From Anas platyrhynchos (lineage: Eukaryota; Chordata; Aves; Anseriformes; Anatidae): a DNA stretch of 64,000 nucleotides. Under the pieces are notes generated by a model, which did no database searches, had not been told where the DNA came from, and saw nothing but the letters and a program-made list of their open reading frames with translations. The stretch lies in assembly GCF_047663525.1 (NCBI RefSeq), contig NC_092606.1, positions 6,818,501 to 6,882,500 on the forward strand. Direction: 5' to 3'. Made by a program: the position numbers and the translations under genes. This document shows positions 29,551 to 41,800 of this stretch, one piece after another; the stretch's first letter is position 1, and every line of letters starts with the position of its first letter.

Positions 29551-32435
29551 GCGGCGGGCACGGGACCGGCCCCGGGCTGGGCCTCAGCGGGCTCGGGGCC
29601 GGCGGCAGGAGGCGGAGAGGGGGGGGCTGTGGGTCTGCCCGGCCGGCTGGCGGCTCCCCTGGGCCCCGCTGTTGCCGGGCCCGGGTTTGGGGTGGCGGGG
29701 GCCGGGCCCGGGCCCCCTGAGGCCCCCTGAGGCCTGGGTGGGCCGCGGCGGGCAGCGCCTCAGGGCCGCCCTGGCGCCGTTTCCCTTTTAAAAATTTCAC
29801 ATTTCCTTCAAAAATCACTTTAATTCGCATTTCTGCCTCCCCCGCCGCTTGCCCGCTTGGTTTGGGGGCAGAGGGGCCCAGAGGGACCCACAGCAGCCCC
29901 GGCTCTCGGTGCCCCGGGGGGGTGCGGGGGTCCCAGGGGTGCTGGGTGCCCCCCCCAGGAGGGTGCTGGGTGCCCCCGTGGGTGCCCCCCGGCTGGGTCC
30001 TCGCTCCGGGAGGTTTCTTGGAGGTTGTTTTGAAGGGACAGAGCCCAGGTTTCACTTTTCCAGTGCTGGGCGCTCCCTCCTGGCTTGCTGCCGGCTGCTG
30101 GGTTGGTGCTGGGGGGGCGTGCGGAGTGCTGCCCGGGCTCCTTTTGGGGTTACGGTGCTATAGGATCGCAAGGTCCCAGGCTCGTTCAGCCCCGCTGCCT
30201 CCCCGGGTGTTGTGTTCTCATCCCCGTGGGTTCCCTGCAGTCCCGTCCTTCACCTGGCGTTCGTGGCCCCTAACAAATCCCCCCTGGGCACCCCCTTTTC
30301 TGGGTAGCCTGCTGAGCAGTCGGTTTGTCCCATCTGGTGACTTTTCAGATGCGTTTTGCAACCGCAGCCCAGCTCGAGGGCTTCCTTCCAACTGTGGCAC
30401 GAGCTCACCCATCGCTCCGGTCCCTAACAGCGCTGGCAATTCCCCTTCAGAAACTTAAAGTGAGGCTTGGGTTTTTTAGGAATCACTTCAGGCTCATGAA
30501 TTTTAACATCCCGCATTTAAAGCAAAGTAAATTCCCGCTTGAGGACGGGGCATTGAGAATTACATTTGTCTCCCGGATGCTTTAATCCCCCTCGCCCCCA
30601 CCTGTGCCTCCCCTGCCCTTCTCGGTGTGTTCGGCTGGGGCTGGAGGAGCAGGGGATGAATTCGGCCGTGGGGACAACTGGAATGTGCCCAGCTCTTGGG
30701 TGCAGGGTCCCCAGCCCAAGCCTCGGGGGCAAATGCTGCGGTGTTTGTGCTGGAGCTTCGGGTCAAACCGAGCAGACCCCAGTTACAAATCATCCCCTAA
30801 GCAGCGGGCAGTCGGCGCGGGTGTTTAAGTCTTCTGCTATTGGATTTGGGTTTTGTTTGGGGCTTAAATACAAATCCTGTGGGATTTATAATTGGAGCTG
30901 GGGGAGCTCAATGAGTGAGCACCTGAGTGGTTGGGGGGACCTCTGGCTGCTCAGGGGACTGAGCCAGGAAGGAGCTGGGGCAACAGGTAAGCGGGGTCAG
31001 AGGGCTGCAGTGGTTCCTGAGAGCATCCCAAACGCAGCCCGAGGCCTCTTCTCGCTAGTGTTTGCCCCGTGTGGCTCCTGCAGCTCTCTGTGAAGGAGGT
31101 GGCGTTTGGTGCCTGTCCTCTCCTCTCCTCTCCATTTCCTGCTGCCGTGCCTCAGGAAGGAAGGGAAACGAGCTGCTGGCTCCCTAAAAAACCTCCCCCC
31201 GCTCCGCCTGCGGCTGTAGGCTCTGCAGACGAACATTTGGCAACAATTTTGGGGGAAAACGGAGTTGTTAAACATCTCCACTTGCGCACAGGGAGCTTTT
31301 GGGCAGCCCCAAGCCCCGCGGTGACGCACGCTGCTCCAGGTGGAGCGTGGACGTGCTGGCCTGGAAGCCGCACAGGCGGAGGCAGGTGTCGGCTTTGACA
31401 CCTCCTGGTTAAATTCGGCGCTCTGAGCAGCCAGATCCCCTCTCCCCATGCACTGGGAGGGGGGGAGAAGGCGTCACAGCCAAAAAAAGGATGCGCGGGG
31501 ACCTGGGCAGTGACCCTGAGCCATCCGTCCCTGACCCCGCTGGAGCTGGGGGTGTGGTGCAGGAGCCTCAGAGCAGCTCCAACGCCTCGGCAGCGAATTC
31601 CCGCAGAAAGCATCGCTTTCCCCTGCGAAACGCAGACGTGTGGGCGCGCCTGTTCCGTGCTCTCTTTATTCCCTTTCCTTTTTTAAGCCAGCGAGCCCCG
31701 TCAGCGTGACGGCCGGGACGCTCCGCGGGGCGTGGGATCTTCCCCCAGCCGGCAGGGACGGCGTTCTCCACGCAGATGGCATCCTCTGCTGGGAGCCACC
31801 CCCTGCCCAGCCGCCTCTCCCTGTGATGGGAAGGGAGCTCGGGGCTCCCCGGGGGCGCTCAGGACTGGAGGAGCAGGCAGCAGCACGAGACCTTGGGGGG
31901 TTAGAGCAACCCGCGTGTCCCCGTGGCGGTGGGTGACACCCCGCGATGGCTTTGGGGCTGTTTTTTTAGGTCCCCTAGGCGCTAAGAGTGGCCGTGGTCT
32001 TTGGTGTCTGCATCCTGTGCCTGCCCTGGGAGTTAGGGCTGGTGGTTAGGGTTTAGTCGCTGTCCTTTGTGTCTTTATCGGGGCGTCTTAAGGCTCCTAC
32101 CCCTCTCTGCTCTTCCCCAAATCGTCTCTTAAGGGATTGAGCAGCGGCTTGGAGCAGATCGGCTTTAGGTAGGTCTGTGGCAGCTCTGGGGTCGGAAGCA
32201 GAGTCTTTGCAGAGAGCTCTTGCTCCAGATTAGCAGAAGCCGCTAGCATTGGCGTGGTGTGGGTGCTGGTGCCTCGTTTGCCCTCGACCAGAGGGTTTTG
32301 GGGCTGATCCACTCCCCTGTGCTCATCTGTGAAAGGCTGAGCTCGCTTCCCTATAAACAACTTGTGTGGCTTGGGTTCGGGGCGGGCTGGATTTGGGGCA
32401 TCATTCTCAGCTCCCCGTGCTCTTTCTCACCACAG
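29544..32435 (+). other. DTX2: DTX2 intron 1
   Basis: CpG-rich at its start, then unique sequence with GC-biased open frames but no recognised exon, RNA gene or interspersed repeat. Confidence 0.6.
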
Positions 32436-32811
32436 ATCCCCCAGAAGAAGATGGTGTAAGGCCAGCAGCGTGCCCAGCCCCGAGGCAGGAGCATGGCAGC
32501 GGCTCAGGGAGCAGGAAGCAGCGTGGCCGGGCCGTCCGGAGCCCCCTCCTCCTCCTCCTCCTCCGTCCCGGGGCTGCAGGGCAGCAGCCCGGCGGTGGCG
32601 GTGTGGGAATGGCAGGACGAATTCGGGCGCTGGAGGCCGTACCGAGGCAACGTCTGCAGCTACATCGAGCAGGTTTTGCAGGCAGCTCAGCAGAAGGGCC
32701 GGCGCTCGGGGTCCAGCCTGGTCAGCAGCATCCCGCTGGGACACGCCGACGCCGTTTTGGCCCCCTACGTCATCGACATCCCCAGCCTGACGCAGTTCCG
32801 ACAGGACACAG
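32436..32811 (+). CDS. DTX2: DTX2 exon 2: start codon and WWE domain 1
   Basis: Acceptor cacag at 32435; 57 nt of 5'UTR, then ATG at 32493 in GAGCATGG context. Encodes residues 1-106 plus one base, including a Ser6 run and WWE1. Donor gtaagg at 32812. Confidence 0.93.
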
Positions 32812-35800
32812 GTAAGGGAGCTCCCCTCCTGTGCTGTGGGGCCGTGCCGAGCTGGCTTCCCAAAGACCCTCAGCCCCGAGACCCCCGCACGCCGCCGCAG
32901 AAAATTCCCCCCCCCTCTGCTGCTGCCCCAGGCTCGCTCGCTTCCTCCCGGGGAGGCAGGGGCGGGTTGGTTTTCATCGCAGGGCTGAGGCCTGATTTTC
33001 ACTTTCGTCTCGGCTCTGCTGAGGTGGCTGAGGACGTGCCGCGATGACTCCCGGCCTCTTGTGCTCCAGCTGTGCTGTGAGCAGCTGGAGCCGAGGAAGC
33101 AGGGGCAGAATGCGTGCTCTCACCCCCTAAAAATCCAGGGAGATCCTACATCACGCACCCCAAACCAACAGAAAATCCTCTGTGCATCGCTTTTCCCCCT
33201 TTGCCAGCTCCTCTCCCACCACCCCAGGACTCAGCCAGGTTTTTACTGCGCTGCCCAAACCTCCCGGAGAGCTTCAGAGGTTGGCAGTGCCAGCTGAGGG
33301 AGGCAGCGAGCAGCGCCCTGAACCAGCTGCAGGGCCGGACAGGTCCTGCAGGAAAGGGAAGTGGTTGGAGTGGTGAGCGCTCATCGCAGCTGCATCCGTG
33401 TTTTTGTTGGAGCTTCAGAGCTCACCCAGCACCTCGAGGTTGGTTTTTCCTAGGGCAGTGCCGGGGAGGAGCCCTCATGGGGAGCGTGCTGCCAGCTTGA
33501 GGGGCTCGGCGTGGCCTGGAAGCCCCGCTAGGGCCGGGGCTCTTCAAGGGCTGAAGTTTCCTCTGGGTTCTTCAGCGTGAGTGCTGAAAACGCTCCCACA
33601 TCCCCTCCTCACGGCCTGGTTCTAAGCAAAGCCTCCTCCTCCTCTCTCTGCAGGGCCCTGCCTTAAGCACGACCCTTTCGGAGCGAGCGGCCAGCTGAGC
33701 TTTGTCATGCTCTGGAGCAAAGCGGCTCTGCGGGAAACATCCCCGTGGAAAATCTTTAACCAGAGCAAAAAAATCACAATAAAATTAGGCCGTTGTGTTC
33801 TGCTCATCAGCTATTAGACAGACAAACGGGCTCTTCACAGGAAGCCAGGGAGAATAACAGGAAGGCAGTGTTAACGGGGCCGTGTCCCACCGACAGCTGT
33901 GCAGGGGGGACGTGGGGGCAGGATTAGCTGCAGGCTTCAGCTGCTGCTCCGGGCAGCTCAGCTGGAAGCTGGGAGCGATGGGAGGCAGCAGCAGGAGCTG
34001 TCCCCTCGCCACAGCTGTCTGCCCGCCCGGGAGAGGAATGCCAGCTTCCCTGCCAGCCCTGGGGGAAGGAAGGGGGATGTTTTTTGAGAAGCTCGTGCCT
34101 TCGCTTTCATTGTGGGCTCCTCTCCCCGCTGCTGTCTGGAGATCTTAAAAGTTTCGGGTGCACTGTGAGCTCCTGGCGTCCTCCCTGCGCTGCTTTTAGC
34201 CTTTGACAGGCCAGCAGGGCTGGGGACTGCCCGCCGTGAGCCCTGCTGGGCCTTCTGACACCTCGTTTCACCCCTGGGGGGTCTCGAGCTCGTGCTGTTC
34301 CCATAGAGCAGCCTCGCAGCAGCAGCGTGTCTGCTTTCATTCCTCGCCCTTTGTGTGTGAGCAGCTGCTCTCCGCAGCTCCCAGATCGCTTTGCTGGCTG
34401 TTCCTCCCGGCAGGCAGGAGCCTGGAGAAGCCGGCCCTGTCCTTCCCCTCTCCGACATCCTCCTCCTGCCCTTGTGGGGCTTCACCCCCTCCCCAGACCC
34501 TCGCAGGGCAGCGGGAGGTGGGCGTGCAGCCCGGGTGTTTCTGCAGAGCTCTGGCGGTGCCGTGTCTCTATAGTTACTCCGTCGTCAAGGCTGTGGGAGG
34601 TTTTCTTTTACCAGATCTGTGCCTCAGCCTGATTTTATTTTATTTTTTTTTAACACCAGCGAAGCATCTGTGATTGCTGCACCGTTGTGCTTGGGTGTGT
34701 CGGGGTGTAGATCCTCTCCTCTTCCTTCATGCCCTCCCCGCAGCATCTGAACCCGCTGCCAGCCCGCGCTCAGACCTGGCCGAGGGATAGAGGGGACAGA
34801 GGGCTTGGGGCACTGCTTTCCCTGTGCTCATCCCATACTGGGGTGAGGAAGCCCATTTGTGCCTCCCGTTAGCCCATGTAGGAACGAGGCAGGGAAATAA
34901 TTCAATAATTCCCCCCGAGTTCTCTGCTCACTCTGATTTTTCCCCTCTCCCCAGGGACGATGCGTGCTGTCCGCAGGCACCTTTTCCCCGGCAGCTCTGC
35001 GGCCGGGCAGGGCATCGTCTGGGAGTGGCAGAACGACGAAGGCGGCTGGTCCCCCTACGAGATGAGCGTCTGTGAGGTGCTGGAGCAGGCCCGTGCCACC
35101 AACCACCAGCGGGTGGACCTGGCGCCCTTTGGCTACAACTACGACGTCGACCTGGTGGCCCAGGTGCAGATCAACAAGACCACCAGGTTCCGCCGCGGCG
35201 TGCAGCGCCGCCTGGACTCCCCATACCCCGCCACGGCCGCCTCAGCCCCCGGCCACGCGGGGGTGGGCTGCTCGTGCCAGCAGTGCTGGCTCAACGGGGG
35301 GACTGGCCCCATCACCACGCGGTACCGCCACTCGGCGACAAACTTCCCCAACTCCTCCTCTTCCTCCTCCTCCTCTTCCTCCACCGCCACCACGCAGCAG
35401 CTCTCCGGCAGGACGACGTCCGCGGGTTCTTCCAGCTTCGTGCCCTACAACAAACCCGCGCTGTCCGCGGCGAGGTCGACGCCGAGACTCAGCGCGCAGA
35501 GCACCTGGGCTCTGCCTCAAGCTGGGGGCCCCAGCACGGGACTGGCTGCACCCAACGGAGTCAGGTACAGCCCCCACTCAGCTGTGTGCGTGTCCGAGAG
35601 CCCTGCTGTGCTCAGCTCCTCGTTTAGGAGCCTCTCTGCCCCAGGGGATCTCACAAGGGTGTTCTCCCTAAGAGGGAGATCTTCGTGCGCTTGTGTCCAG
35701 TGGATGAGGAAGCTTCCCCTCTGCTTTCTCTCTCCTCCTGCTCGAAATTGTTCCCTCTCAGCCATGGAAGTCCCCCGAGCTGCTGGGGGAAGTAGGCAGG

Positions 35801-38800
35801 TGGAGATACTGCAGGCTGGAGGAGACCGAGGTGGTTGGTAGTGCTGCCGTTCGTCTGACAGCAATTTTGAGGGGAGACTGAATGAAAAGGGGATTTGCAA
35901 ACACTTCTATTTAATTCAAAATGCACGGCAAATGTGGGGAGGAAAACGGCCCTGTTCAAAGCTCTTCCCCTTAAAGTAGTCCCTGCAGGACTCACTGTGT
36001 GTGGCTGAGACCTCCCACGTTCCCCGACACAATTAGGCAGTCCACGTTAGACATTTCTGATGAGAACAAAGGGGACAGGGGTGCTGTGGGGCTTCACTGC
36101 CCCACTAGAGGCCCTGCAGCACGTGCGCATCTCGCAGCACAGGATTTTAGCTCCTGCTGGTGGGCTGAAGGAGGGCTGTGTCTGCGCCGTGCTGCTGTGG
36201 GAGGCAGCACCTGGGTTCTCCTCAGGCCTTTGGGTGCTGCGAGCTAAAAGAAAAGCAGCATCTCCTGGGCTCACCCTGTGACCCCACTCCTCTCCTCGGT
36301 GTGGGTTACCTGGGGGCAGCAGCTCCAGCCGGGGCTGTCAGCATCTCCCTCGCAGAGTGGCCCTTCCCTCCGCCTTGTAGGGTTGGCCTCTGAGCCCCAA
36401 ACCAAACACGATATTCACAAATAACCTTTCATCCTGAACTCCTTCTGCACACAAGGCTTTTTCTAGCTTTTGGGGTCTGACTTATTCCTGAGAGCTGGTG
36501 ATGAGGTGTGTGCTGAGCATCTCCTGGCTACAATCACATCAAACTGAGGCCGTAGTGAGGGCTCTCTGCCTGTAAACCCCGTCGGGGTGGAGAGCAGCGC
36601 ACACGCTTGGTTAGGGACAAGCCAGGCGCTGCAGCACTGAGCGTCTGAGAAAGCAGAGGCAAACTTGTCGGGGTTGATTTACCTGTCCCAGCCAGCCTGG
36701 GGAGATGCACAGATAGGAGATCAGAAGGGCGGTGGAAGCTCGTTGTGCTAATTGGAGGCAGCACAAGTTCATTTTGAACCTCGTTTGTATCCTAAGCGAG
36801 ACTTGAAGCCTTGCTCCCTTGATGAGTCTCCTTGGGGATCTCCAGAAGCCAGGACAGGCCCTGTGCAGGCAGCTCCAGGTGGCCGTGCTTGGCCAGGGCC
36901 TTGGACCAGACAACCTGCAGAGCTCCCGGCCATCCCGTGCCTCTCTGTGCCAGCCCCAGAGCACTCAGAGCACCCGTGTGGCTCACCGGGTGCCTCTCGG
37001 GGTGGGGACAGCCGGCCAAAAGAAGCAAAACGCTGCTGGGGCTGCCCTGCGGGGCTCCTGCTGGATCTGATAAGGTGCTGGGTGCCCTGCTGGGTGCTGA
37101 GCAGGGATGTGGAGCCCTGCAGCGATACCTTCCCACGGGCTCTGTCCCTTCCCCTGCCAGACAAACGCACCCAGGGGGATGATCTCTGTCTTCCAGTGCT
37201 GTTCCAGTACATGAAGGGGACTCGGCGCCAGCTGGAGCTGACTCTCCCCCTTGCTTTCCATGCCGGGAGCTGGAAATACTGCAGGGCTGCTGTGCTCTTG
37301 GCTGGCGTTACGTTCCCAGGCTCGTGGAGCCCTGTTCCAGCAGCAAATACCCTCATTTCTGTGAATTAGGGGAAACCTGAGCAGCACGCCCTAACAATGT
37401 GCTTCATTTAATTCCGAAGCCCGGCACATTCCGCAGTTACTGCGTCCACCGGGGTCCCTGCCTTGCACCCTCAGGCTGCTTGCTTCGTCCTCCACTGCTC
37501 CTCGCTGCATGGGGAGCTTTGTGGCTGTGGAGGTGAGGTGCTAATTACCCTGCACTAATTACCCCAGGAAGGGTTTGTGTGCCCAGCGTGCGGCTTTGCT
37601 GGGGTTCATCCTGCCTGGGACGTGCAGGTCCCGTGGTCGGTGCTTGGGCACGGAGCTGGAAGCGTGGCCACATCCCGGCAGTGTGAGCCCTGTGTGGGAA
37701 CAAAACTTTGTCCTGTGGCCTCGGGGTGCACGGGCTGGCCCTGGAAATGTCTTTTTGGCTGCCAGCACCTCCAGCTGCCTGGAAATGGCAGCAAAATGGC
37801 AGCAAGCCCCTATCCAGCCCCGGGGATTTGAGAGGAGACAGCTGAATTGCGGGCTGGAAGGGCGCCTGCACAGCAGCCTGGTGGCACTCAGAAGCTCCTT
37901 GGCCCTCACCATGGCTCACACCAAAACGAGGAGTGCCAGAGCGAGGCCTGGGCTGCGGGGAAGGGAGCAGTGGGGTTGGCTGGGGATTCTCTGCTGTCTA
38001 ATAAAGGTTGTGCTGTGTGTGCCCCGCAGCACCCCTGGCAGTCCCCGAGCTGTTCCTGGCGGCTCAAACGCTGCTGGAAACTGAAAGCCAGGCGGTTACA
38101 CACACCCGGCTATGCACACCTGGGTAAACACACCCAGGTCGGGAGGAAACGCGGCTGAAAGAGGCAGCACAGAAGAAAACCTCTCTCCTGCAGGGCTGAG
38201 AAAGAGGAGGAGCTCCTGCTGGGAAGCTGCCTGCCTCCCTGGGTGGCCGCGAGGTTATTCCTAAAGTGCAGGGGGGCACAGCCCCCAGGGTGGGCAGCAC
38301 CAGGAAGCATTTTCCCCTTGCTGCAGGGGTGAGGGAGGGTGGAGCTGGGGCACCACAAGCTGCGGCTTCCATTCCCCCAGCTCTCAAGAGGGGCAAAACC
38401 CAGAGGGGAGCGTGGCCTGGAGCGAGCCGAGGCCTGAACAGACGCTCGTAGGTTAGCAGCAGAGCCAGGAACGTGCAGTAACCGTGGGCAGGTTGTTTTG
38501 CCTCTTGGTGCCTGGGTTTCCTCCCGTGTGTTGCGGGCAGATAACAAGCCCGGCCTCCTCCGCAGGCTGCGCTCAGAGCTGCAGACAGAGCATGTGGCGG
38601 TGGGGGCCGTGCCTCAGGGTGCTGCCCAGCTCCCCCCGGGGGGCTCCTGGCACAGAAGGGCACTGCCGAGGGGTGTCCTGCTGGGTACAAGGGCAGGAAA
38701 GCCGTAGGAAGCAGTTTTGGGGGAATAAATCAGTGCCCCAGGCAGGAGAATCCCTGCTATAGCTCCCTGGGCTCATGTGGCCATGGGTGCCCGTCCAGCT

Positions 38801-41800
38801 CCTGCCCACGGATAAGGCAGGGGGCTCGGATTGGGGAAATTTTATTGCACTGAAGCATTGGGAGGGGAGCTGTGCAGTATTAGGGTGCTCTTCAGCGGGG
38901 CCCAGAGCCACCACCCCACATCTCCCACGTGCTCAGCACGCTGTCGGGTCAGGAGATGCGCCCCAGGGAGCAAACCCCAGGCAGGGTATTTCCTCTTCCT
39001 CCTCCTCCTCCGTACCCTTCAGCTCCTCTTGCCCAGCAGCAGAACAGCAGAACGGGGGGTTCTGTGCCCCCCCGGCCCTGGGCAGGCCCATTGTGACTTG
39101 TCCCCACCCCTTTGTCACTCCTCGTCCTGGTGCCAGGAGCGAGCCCCATGGATCGACGCAGCCGCGTGCAGCGCAAGAAAAGGTGTCCTTAGGGGGGGAG
39201 GAGAGGCTTGGTTTAGGTCCTGATGTCTTCTTCAAAACAAAGGGAAGGGAGAAGCTGTGGTGTGGCCACTGTTAGCATCCCAGGGGGTTTTCCGTGGAAG
39301 GGGTTAGGTCCCTGGGCACACGCGTGTGATTCTGAGGCAGGGCGGGACCTCAGGGACGCGTTGGCTGCTTGTTCAGGGGGTACAAAGACAGGAAAATGCA
39401 GCTTTTGGGGGGGAGAGAAGGCAGAACGGGCTCTGTTGGGAAGGGGGAGAGCGGATAGAGACTTCTCCATCCCTGCCCCGTGAGGAAATCCCACGTGGGG
39501 CTGTTCAGCTCGGATCTGGCCACCAAGTGCCACCTCTCCGGTCCTGTGCCTCGCTGTCTCACCGCTGCTGCAGCAGGCGAAGGTCTGGGAAAGCAAGAAG
39601 CTGCCAGGCTTTGCTTCTGGGCTCCTGGCAGCCACCTTCCTTCGCCAGGAATTTCTCACCGGATCCCTGGTAGGGATTTCAAATCACAAATCGGAGGAAC
39701 CTCTCCCAAAAAGCTGTGGGGTGCTGGAGCACCTCGGGTCTGAGCTGATGGGCTACTTGCAGGCAGCTCGTGCTGCAGGCGAGGCTGCTCAGGCGCAAGG
39801 CACAGCACGTGTGAGACCACGTGGCAATACCCTTTGTTACCTTTCCCCTTCCTCCTCCAAAAAAAACCTTTTTCAGGCCTGGAGGAGCATTTCTGCCTCT
39901 TGTGGCGTGGCAATGCTGCTTCCTCCCATGTGCCATGGCTTGGAACCCTCCTGGGCAGCGTGGGTTTCCCTCGATCTCACCAGGGATTTCTGCAGGTGCA
40001 GGAGGATTGGTGGACAGTCGGCTGAATATGAGCCAGCAGTGTGCTCAGGTGGCCAAGAAGGCCAACGGCATCCTGGCTTGTATCAGAAGCAGTGTGGTCA
40101 GCAGGGCGAGGGAGGTGATCGTCCCCCTGTACTCGGCTCGATGACCTTGAGGTCTCTTCCAACCTAGAAATTCTGTGATCCTGTGAAATAAAAAGGATCT
40201 GGGTCCCATGTCGTACATCGCTGCGCCCCGCGTGCCAGCCCTTCTGTGCGCCCCTGGAGGGATCCCACGGAGGGTTCAGCCCTGCCCGTGCTCTGCCGTG
40301 TTTTTATTTCCATGGGGAAGGGGAAATGAAGGCTGGGGGGTGACAGCAAAGCACAGACTCTTCGGTGTCTGGGCTGGGGGTGCCCAAACCCTGGGGTGTT
40401 TCTGCTGGAAAACGGAGGGGAGAAAAAAATCTGTGAGAAAAAGCGATGACCAAGCTGAATCGGGGAAAAAAAAGGTGGCAAAGAGGGGTCACGGTGCCTG
40501 CTTCCAGCCCCCCGAAATCGAGGGGAGGATTTGCCATTGAGGCTGGAGCCAAGCTGCGGTGAGAACAGCCCATTGCGTCACTTGTAAACGTTGCAAAATT
40601 AGGGGCAAACGAGGGGAAACCACAGCCTTTGAGAGAGGGAAGGGAAATCTCCCCCGCGGGACCTCTTAAAGGTCTGGAGGCCCCAGTCCCGTGCGGCCGG
40701 GCTGTCGGAGCAGCGCCAAGCCCTGGGTGCTGCCTTCAGGAGCTCGGTGCCTGCGCAGGGACCTGCTCCGAGCAGTGGCAAGTAGGGGAGGAGATGCTGC
40801 CGAATTTCAGGAGGCCAAGGAGAGGAACCTATCCCATCCTTGGGGCTGGTTTGGGCATGGGGGCAGCTTGTGGAGAGGGTTCTGAGACAGCGGGTGGCGT
40901 TTGGGGCTTGGCAACCTGTTGTCCTACAACGCTGTGGGGTGGTGCAGCTCGCTGCCCCCAGCCCGCACAGCCGTGACACCTCACACAGCATCAGGGGCTG
41001 AGCTTTGGGGGGTGTTTTTTCTTCTGGCTGTCATAACAGGCTGTGAGAGCGAGTCACCGGGAAGCTTTGAGGCTCTCTGGTGCCTTCTGGCAGCTCCTGG
41101 CTACATGCCTGCTCATAGCACAGCTTGGGTGTGCTTAGGACAAAACTGGAGAAGACCAAACCTAGAGAGCTCTGGCTGGGGTGGGCTCCCTAAATACAGC
41201 AGCTGGACCACTGGGTGAAGGACGTGTGGGTGGGGGTCCCAGGTGAGTCCCATCTGGGCAATTAGAGCCCGTTGATATACCCAGGACCTGGGGGGATGCT
41301 GAATTGGCCTTGGTGTGTCTGGGTTGTGCTGGTTGATGTTTCTGTGTCTCTGCTCTCTCCCCAGTGCCCTGAGCCTGCCGGTCAAGATGTCTAAACCCAG
41401 CAAAGTGAACCAGGCTTTGGCAGGTAATGCTTCTGTTCTGCTTTCTCTTTAGGGTTACATCAAGCAAGTCTTCTAGTTTTCCATAGTGCTTCTATTTTTT
41501 ATTTTTTTTTTAGTTTGCAGCATCTCTGAAATGCTTTTGGCAGCGGAAAAGTTTTAAGCTAAAAGGTAGAAAAGGCAAAGTGGAGAGGGGATGGGAGGGT
41601 CAGACCTCAGTAATTGCTTTTCTTACTGGTGCTAATCCTGGGGTTTTGTGCTCCCATCCCAGCTGGGGTGAGGTTTTGATGCTGCTCAGCACCTGAGGCT
41701 GTAGCTCAGCACCCTCCTAGAGCAGGAGAGGGGCACTTGGAGCTTGGGGGTGAGTCTCTGAAGCACTTCTCTGCCCCTGTGCTTTATAGGTAGCCCATCA

